Made by a program: the position numbers and the translations under genes. The notes under the pieces were generated by a model, which saw nothing but the letters and a program-made list of their open reading frames with translations, was not told where the DNA came from and did no database searches. Positions 57,802 to 64,000 of a DNA stretch of 64,000 bases are shown one piece after another. The stretch is from Perkinsus olseni. Taxonomy: Eukaryota; Perkinsozoa; Perkinsida; Perkinsidae. Location: contig JABANP010000191.1 in assembly GCA_013115135.1 (NCBI GenBank), positions 27,147 to 91,146 on the forward strand. The letters are read 5' to 3'. How positions within the stretch are numbered: the first letter of the stretch is position 1; every line of letters begins with the position of its first letter.

Positions 57802-59619
57802 ATGTCCACCCGTTCGGCCTTCTTCGCGGCTATCTTGAGCGTAGCTGCCGGCCAGAGAGACATTTTGAGTATCCAGCAGCAGAGGTTACCTTTCCAGAAT
57901 GGAACCTTGCGCGATGTCTTCATCTCTCCTTCAGGTAGGGCCGCCATTGAGAACCATACTGATATCTATAACTTTGAGTCAAAGTCTTTGACCCTCAGGC
58001 ACGTTAAAGCATATTCAAACGATCCGAATCCAGGACGCGGTGGGGCCCCGCTCACAATTCGATGAGATCAGGTCGATAATTGTGAAATCGGACGGCTCTC
58101 AACTTCTCGCCATCAACGATGATGCGTGAGTCTTCTACTGATGGGACGGTGGATTTCGATAGTGGACGCCAACGTTTGGGTTTGACTCATTCTCAGATTA
58201 TTCTTCACCGTGCGCCTGGAGAAGACTCTCGGTGATGAGTTCGATGTGTCCGAAGCAGTGATATACCCGATGCGTGATCCTGATGGAGAGAGCATACCGT
58301 TTTTAGGAGACTCCGATACCGATTTGGATGGTGAGTGATGACACAGTGCTACTAGCAGTCGTCATTTCTCTGATGATCGATATACAGTTTATGATTTTTC
58401 GAACAGCTTGTCACCCGAACTGTTCAATGCTTAGTCTGATCCCAGATAGCAACCGCTACTCGACTGGAGTATGCTTCAGGTAATCCCCGAGGTTTAACCA
58501 TCGCCGGCGCTTATCCGGGCGAAGGAAGAGGAGAGCTCATTGTTAGCTTCGAGACGAGAAGGACCTTGCTCAAGTATGAGGCGGTCATTCGCTCATAGGC
58601 CGAAACTTTCGGCCCGAAAGGCAAAAATGAGTGTGTTCACGCCGTGAACTTCACGGCGAGCTTGCTGATGATTTTCAGGTACCCTGTCGGAGTCCGTTCA
58701 CGTACGAGTGTTGAGATCGACATATCTGAGCTGCTTGACGAATGCGACGTCGGGCCGCAAGCTATAACCAAAATGCGTAAGTGGGCAAGTGAATACCGCC
58801 TGGACTGAATGCGCAACCGTAGGTCCAAATCGACTCTTCCCTGGATACCTCCTCATGATCTGCGACGAGCCTACGAACAGCGATCCCAATGTCTACCCCG
58901 CCTTTGCATATGATGAGGGTGTTCCCACCCGTTTCTCGGTGGAGGTAGCCTGATTTCCCGTCTCGCATATCGACGACGCAGTATTGGATGCCCGATGCAC
59001 TACTTACGCTTCTCGCAACCGCGGGGATTAATCGCTCGAGCTTTCTGTTCTCATACAGTCTGATGGCGACTTCTTTCCTGTCGACATGGCGGGGTTGAGT
59101 AATGGAGATGTCATGATACTCTTCAGAGGGTGAGTCGCTCGGTTTCTTCGCCGCACCAATGACCCGCTTGCCTTTCGATCAGGCCGGACGACACTGAGAT
59201 GAGGATCGGCTTTGTCCCATCGAGAGACCTCACCCTGGCTATGCGTCGAGGCGACACAGTGGTACCACAAATCATACTTGAAGCGGCCGAAAGCGACGGG
59301 TGCGTGAGCTGTAGTCAGCTGGCGAGACTTCTAGTAGACGAAGTCGCGAAGTAGCTGATGACTCATCAGCTCCTTTGCGACTTCGTCTAGGTCTACTCAT
59401 CAGTGATGAGACTGTAGTTCGCCATACCTCTCGTTGCCGCTGTGGTTCATATCTTGGATTGTCGCAATGGAAAGCTGTTCTGTTAGGTTCAATATCGGCA
59501 GACAATCAGGATTGGCAATCCGCGAGGATCCAGACAATCGGGTTTTCGTCTATACCACGAGTGAAAGCCGCTCTGGTGGGCGTCCAACCCTACTTACGGC
59601 TTTCGAGTGGATAGCATGA
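57802..59619 (+). CDS. Secreted beta-rich protein of unknown function
   Basis: ATG 57802 opens a signal peptide (MSTRSAFFAAILSVAAGQRD). Exons follow with repeated short beta-strand patterns: 57802-about 58127, 58198-58331, 58442-58598, 58680-58772, about 58822-58952, 59040-59130, 59184-59299 and a last exon ending at TGA 59617. Recurrent elements are hydrophobic-x-hydrophobic strands followed by Asp/Asn-Gly turns (IIVKSDGSQLLAINDDA, LSVLIQSDGDFFPVDMAG, MRIGFVPSRDLTLAM). A GGGG at about 58045 must lose one G to keep the frame into the second half of exon 1. No family is recognised; the composition suggests an extracellular or surface protein. Confidence 0.5.
59335..59389. repeat. Long intronic hairpin
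   Basis: TAGACGAAGTCGC pairs with GCGACTTCGTCTA (13 bp outer stem) and AGCTGATGA with TCATCAGCT (9 bp inner stem), separated by a small internal loop. It falls in the last intron of the secreted-protein gene. Confidence 0.75.
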
Positions 59620-61037
59620 AGTCGCCTTTGTTGGTAACCTCATGAGCCTCTCAACTCTTCATTCATCTGCTTTGTGGCATGCATGATAGCGTTACGGTAT
59701 TTTGTACTAGCCGTTCTTCGAAGGCTTATAGGAACATGCCCTGTAATGCACTGATGGAATCGAGCTTTCAAGCAGTGTGTAGCTGTTCGACTCTCCTCAT
59801 CCTTTTGTCGCGTACATACCCCTCAGGCTTCTTTGACTCTTACTTCATTGCTAACGCTCTGCGTCCTTAACTTACCATCGCTCTGGAAAAGCCAGATTGC
59901 AGGAAGGAATATAAGTTGAGTTCGGGCCAGTCGCTTTGCGGTCGACGTGTCAATCGTCGATGGTCGACGGCAATACTTTGCACAGACAGTGGGCAATGGG
60001 GAGGAAGGCGTGGCGGGTAAACTCCGCTGACACCGCGTAGAGCCTCGAAGTAATCAACTCAATATGGATAAGTCGTGATGTTTCTATCATTTTTTGGCCC
60101 AACGATGAGGTACCTAGGGCCTCTCTTAGGAGAATGACGGCGTCATTATGACGCCATCCGGTGCCGAACCTCCGCCGACTCGGCGGCGCCGAGTGACGCC
60201 TGACTCTGAGTGCTAACTGCTCGAGCATTGCACTAAGAGGGATCTATCACGGGTTCCGTCTCAAAGGCCGCCGATTGCCGCTATGTCGCAAGGAGCGCTG
60301 GAAGCCTTATAAATCTGGATTTCTTCACTCCTTCGCAGCTTCATTTACATGCCAAACTGGACAATCAAGCGCCAAAGCCCTTGCCGTTCGCCTCTTGGCA
60401 TTCGACCTGTAATGTTTATCTCGCTGATCCTATCTTGCTCCGACAGGAAGCTACGCTGAAGTTACCCTCTAAGTGTCAATATTACAGTACTCTAACGGAG
60501 TTCAATGCTACGATGATCTATAGTCATAGATGATATACACCGCTATTATGATCATATTGCATGACTAGGGTGCACGTCGACGTGGGCCCGTCCTGGTGTT
60601 CGTGTGGTTCCATCATGGGGAACTTCCACACAGTAGCTCTTGTGTTTCGGCCGCCTCGTGAACCCGGTTCTTCTCCAATGCAGCTCCTCGAGTTCTACAC
60701 TTCCCCTGGCCTCTGTCGTCATCGGGAGACGATTTGCCCAGCCTGACGAGGTCATACGAGAAGCCGCAATTGACGTAAGCACAACTCTGATTGAGCGGCT
60801 ATGTGATGAGATTGTGTTAACGTCTACTTGTGTATTCTGTCTCCAGTATCTTAGCGCAAGCTAGTACTGGTCTGAGTTACTGTTCTTTCAATTGTACGGT
60901 TAAGTTAAGTCTTCAACAATTCTGTGTGGGTTGAGTTGTAGTGGTATCACCAACGTTCACTACAAATTGGTACTGGAACCGAGAGTCTTCTCTTAGTGCA
61001 GATATTGTAACTCCGTGAACGTTCCCTTTGAAGAATA
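59620..61037. other. Gene-free interval
   Basis: 1.4 kb with no assignable exon. It has a perfect palindrome GGCGTCAT-T-ATGACGCC at 60139-60155 followed by smaller GC-rich inverted repeats to about 60200. Confidence 0.4.
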
Positions 61038-61199
61038 ATGTCGATTGCGCTTCCTGAGTTAGAAGGTTTGATTAATGGTGTTCGTGAAATTTTATCAGCT
61101 CAACAGCAACTCGCTACTACTCGTTCCCAATCCGTTGGTGTTAACCTTACTGACAGTCTGCAGCTTCCCTCTAGTAGTGAGAGGGATTGCTCACCCGAC
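61038..61199 (+). CDS. Short ORF cut off by a hairpin cluster
   Basis: ATG 61038 to TAG 61197-61199, 53 codons: LPELEGLINGVREILSAQQQ and a Ser-rich end. The stop codon is made by the first hairpin arm, so the ORF looks like the start of a longer, possibly Gag-like, coiled-coil protein interrupted by the inverted-repeat sequence. No match is recognised. Confidence 0.35.
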
Positions 61200-61353
61200 T
61201 AGTAGTAACTCATTACTAGTCGGGTGAGCAAGGCCCGACTTAAGGCCTAGGCAAATTAGGCAACTGCCTAGGGGCCCCCGCAGGAGGCCTTCTGCGGGGG
61301 GCCCCGCCGCGAGGGTGCTCGTACAATTCGTTCGAGCGAGATTCTCGCGGCGG
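61187..61353. repeat. Cluster of four hairpins
   Basis: Hairpin A: perfect 18-bp arms 61187-61204 and 61214-61231. B: CCTAGGCA 61246-61253 with TGCCTAGG 61265-61272. C: GGGGCCCCCGCAG 61271-61283 with CTGCGGGGGGCCCC 61292-61305 (one bulge). D: CCGCCGCGAG 61304-61313 with CTCGCGGCGG 61344-61353. The arms of B, C and D touch or overlap. Confidence 0.85.
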
Positions 61354-61355
61354 TG

Positions 61356-61552
61356 GCTGGCTCAGCTATACTAGCTGTGATAGCTCGCCTCTGGGTTTTT
61401 GCTTGGTTGCAATTTCGAGCCATCTGTCAGTCCACCCAAAGAAGCCTGCAGCGGAAGTACTCCTCTGGTGCTCAAAAGCGCAAGATCCGTGAGTTGCGAG
61501 AGGAGAGAGTGTTGGCCGAGTCGGCCAAACAAAGGAAGCTCACAAATGCTTA
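61356..61552 (+). other. Open block after the hairpin cluster
   Basis: Reads AVIARLWVFAWLQFRAICQS (hydrophobic) followed by a strongly basic helix (AQKRKIRELREERVL) to TAA at 61550. It may be the downstream part of whatever the cluster interrupts, or an unrelated small membrane protein. No start signal or family support. Confidence 0.25.
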
Positions 61553-61970
61553 ATTCTGCCGTGCTCGCCCTTCTGGGAACTCCGTTGGATCCTCCGTACA
61601 TGAGGATGAGCACCGTGACGAAGATGTCGCAGACAGCCTTGGCACGCCGTGGCAGCCGTCGGCTGCCGTCAGCGACAGCGGTGCGAGTGAGGCATCCGAT
61701 GTTTGCCAAGCTCAACATGATAGTACAGACAAGCCGCACGAATCTGCTGATGCACAGGAGCCCCGAGGTGAGTACGCTGCTATCACGATGGATAGCTCGA
61801 CCTGGCCGGACTTCATCAACAACCCTGTGGAGACATCCACTGTGTTAAAGCTTTATGATATTTTAGCTGTGTAAGCTGTGCTAGACGCTCCTCGGATGTG
61901 AGAATAAGTCAAGTTATAACCATTGTTTGTCATTATCGATATCTACATTCTCTATAAGTGCTTTGGTTTA

Positions 61971-62840
61971 TGAATTCGCAGAGTAAGAATGGAACTGAGA
62001 CGACGGGACGTGTAGTAAACCCCGACAAACCCCATCGAGACGTTATTGTCAGTGACAATTTGTCACAAAAGTGGGCACGCCTGAGTTTGAAGTTTCGATG
62101 ACGGGAGACTGGCCCGCCGTCAACGGCCGGAAGTTTTCGCCTAAGCTACTTTTGCCATCGGATGGTCACCGCAGAATATGGATGGTACCCAACAGTTACT
62201 GTTGAACAGTACCACAAAATCGATCGTCTGTTTCCCGTGTGAGTTGTTTAGGCAGGGAAGCTTCGCATTGAGGCAATGTGGCTTGAGGGATTGGAAGAAT
62301 GCTCACGCTCTGCTCGTTGAAGACGAAAGAGCTGGTGTGCATAAGCAAAGTATGGTTGACTGGCGCGTGGCCTTGAAGAACATAACGCATGGGCCAGGGG
62401 TCTCACGAGAAGGCAATTCTACGTGAGGTGGAGAGATGGAGAGATATCCTCAGGCGTCTTTTCCACACCACACGATTCCTCTGCGCTCGAGGTCTAGCCC
62501 TGAGGGGCAATTCTCACAAGCTGGGTGATCCGGGAAATGGTAATTGGCTTGGGGTACTAGAAGTTGTAACTGAGTATGACGATCTGCTCCGGGAGCATCT
62601 CCGCGGGAAGGCTTAGCAGCGCAGGATGAGGACAGGAAGCTAGAGGTCTCATACCTCTCTCCATCAGTACAGACAGAACTCATCGCGGTCCTGGCGTCAA
62701 GGGCTCGATCAGTCATCCGAGAGGAGAGGACCGCGGCGAAATTTTATTCGGTGATATGTGATAGTACGCCGGATGGGTCCTTACTACTAGTAAGGTCCGT
62801 CCTGTGTGTCCGGGTGTATTACGATTCGTACACCGAAAAC
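61971..62840 (+). pseudogene. hAT-type transposase remnant (TTF zinc finger plus DUF4371)
   Basis: Reading across several frames: a TTF/ZMYM-like zinc finger (HRRIWMVPNSYC, IVCFPCELFRQGSF, LRDWKNAHALL, HKQSM); then ILRRLFHTTRFLCARGLALR, NGNWLGVLEVVTEYDDLLRE; then SYLSPSVQTELIAVL and SVICDSTPD. This is the N-terminal half of hAT transposases with DUF4371. The catalytic and dimerisation regions are missing: coding sequence stops where the CGTACAC repeats begin (about 62826). Frame breaks and truncation indicate a dead copy. Confidence 0.7.
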
Positions 62841-63050
62841 TAGTACACTATCACTTCGTACACGGCTCGTACACTGAATACTAGTTCACTCATTGGATTC
62901 ATACATCGTCATTTCGTACACTTGAGACTCGTATACATATAAAACTCGTACATGTAGTGGGTCGTACACATAAAGTTCGTACACGTGAATCTCATACACT
63001 GGCAACTCGTACTGTACGAGTCGTACACGAGCACGACTCGTACACTATGC
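62826..63050. repeat. Degenerate CGTACAC tandem tract
   Basis: At least ten copies of TCGTACAC or close variants (CATACAC, CGTATAC), spaced about 15-25 nt, with ATTTCGTACAC and ACTCGTACAC as the common longer forms and a CTCGTACTGTACGAG palindrome near 63009. No ORF. Confidence 0.75.
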
Positions 63051-63315
63051 TTGCTGAGTCGCATTTTTGGGCCGCGCGCCGGGTGCAATGACGGAGCGAA
63101 GGAAGTTATATTGTCTATAGGGAGCGAACTGTTCGCGCCACCCTGTGAGAAAAAGTTTATTAGTGTGAGTGGTATGGTGGTTATGGTAGCGGATTCTCGA
63201 TCGGAAGACCGCGAGTTTGATCCTATGTGGAGGGAGTCCCTTACTAGGAAGTAAATACACTATTTAAAATAGTGTAGTACCAAGGGGCGGGAGAGCGCCG
63301 GAGCAGCTCCGCGAC

Positions 63316-63624
63316 TTGCCTATAAAATTTTCGCGGAGTTTACGAAATGGCGGTGTACGACTTAAAACTGAGGGTGTTTACGAAATGAGAGTGTATGAAA
63401 TGCCGGTATACGAGTTGAAAGTGTATCCCGATGGTATGTTCCTCGATGATGCTCCCGTTAGCCCCTTCGACGTGAGCTTCCCGTCAGCTCCCTTCGAGCC
63501 ACTCCCCTTCCGCGAGAGTCAGTTTCCATCATCATATTCCGAGGAGAAGCTCTCTTGTTCGGATGTTTCATACAATAACCTTGAAACTTTTAACGCCGAT
63601 CACCAGCGGCCCGAAAGTCCATGA
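63316..63624 (+). CDS. Small protein with VYEM-type repeats
   Basis: A 102-codon frame; the first certain Met codons are internal. Residues 20-38 contain VYEMRVYEMPVYELKVY, encoded by tandem GTGTACGAAATG-like units (63345-63430), which are the reverse complement of the CATTTCGTACAC units in the tract upstream. The rest is acidic with Pro/Phe/Ser and ends PESP. No family is recognised. Confidence 0.4.
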   Translation: MPIKFSRSLRNGGVRLKTEGVYEMRVYEMPVYELKVYPDGMFLDDAPVSPFDVSFPSAPFEPLPFRESQFPSSYSEEKLSCSDVSYNNLETFNADHQRPESP

Positions 63625-64000
63625 GTAACGACGAATGCATGCAACTCCCCATCGCATACAATTTTTGTCACCTTCATTGCCCGGAGCGGCAAATTGTATG
63701 CATCAACACGTATGCACATACGTCACGTATGATACGTGCTTTCAGGTCCTGAATTCTAGGAATTTAGATGCACTGAGACATATGTACACTTTACACAGCG
63801 CGTGTAAGCCCATGGGTATATGAACATACAAACATTTGAACGTATAGAAAACCCACATCGCACCTTGTGATTCTTCACAGAGGTGGTCAGTTTTTGGTCG
63901 TATTTCGCCGTCTCGGCTTCCAGGTTCTTGGGAGTCCTGACGATGAATACTACTCGACGAGGCGAACTAAGTGTTGGTTTGTTAGAGTGAGAATGGTCAC
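63625..64000. other. Right edge, no recognised feature
   Basis: Contains short ACGTATG/CATACGT alternations near 63700-63740. No exon or repeat was identified with confidence. Confidence 0.35.

Overview
This is a eukaryotic nuclear window, most likely from an alveolate protist of the Perkinsus type. That assignment is inference. The sequence shows dense genes on both strands, each cut into many short exons by GT-AG introns (mostly 40-80 nt, one GC-AG case), near-balanced base composition, flagellum/ER/secretory housekeeping genes, and retroelements. Almost no gene is a single open frame, so the models here were built by joining exons across splice sites and matching conserved family motifs.

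Layout. 1-3190: minus-strand IQ/coiled-coil gene running off the left edge. 3418-5517: two minus genes, a small unknown and a DHHC palmitoyltransferase. 6268-12504: tight plus-strand run of carnosine N-methyltransferase (CARNMT1), EMC10 and an SDR16C/RDH10-like dehydrogenase. 12587-12687: two strong hairpins. 13311-15183: S-formylglutathione hydrolase. 15340-20081: plus-strand exons of unidentified membrane and nuclear proteins. 20299-24749: WD40 protein, a selenoprotein-S-like membrane protein, a multi-pass membrane protein. 24955-28397: helical-repeat protein, small membrane protein, HSBP1 (minus). 29499-38265: AAMP/SQT1 WD40 protein, a probable flagellar protein, an F-box/SPRY-like gene, an unknown, a Qc-SNARE. 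38640-38712: tRNA-Lys(CTT). 39740-42787: RNPS1-like RRM/RS protein and an N-myristoylated PP2C (both minus).

43380-54197 is a 10.8 kb Ty3/gypsy-type LTR retrotransposon with near-identical LTRs (about 98%), gag, a canonical -1 frameshift signal, pol (PR-RT-RNaseH-IN, with a duplicated integrase zinc-binding module) and an intact extra ORF of 1058 codons in the env position. The whole element is studded with about 36 exact copies of the 9-mer TTCGGCCCG, all on the sense strand, in all three reading frames and also in the LTRs and noncoding spacers. This is the most unusual signal in the window.

54200-64000 is repeat-rich: a 300-bp foldback element, a LINE RNase H remnant, long perfect palindromes, a 36-bp minisatellite, a secreted-protein gene, a four-hairpin cluster, a decayed hAT transposase, and a CGTACAC repeat tract whose reverse complement reappears as coding repeats in a small ORF.

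Many otherwise well conserved genes (DHHC, CARNMT1, SFGH, HSBP1, PP2C, RNPS1, pol) need removal of exactly one base from a short homopolymer to restore the conserved frame. Either the assembly carries +1 homopolymer insertions or something biological is happening; all reading frames here should be read with that in mind.
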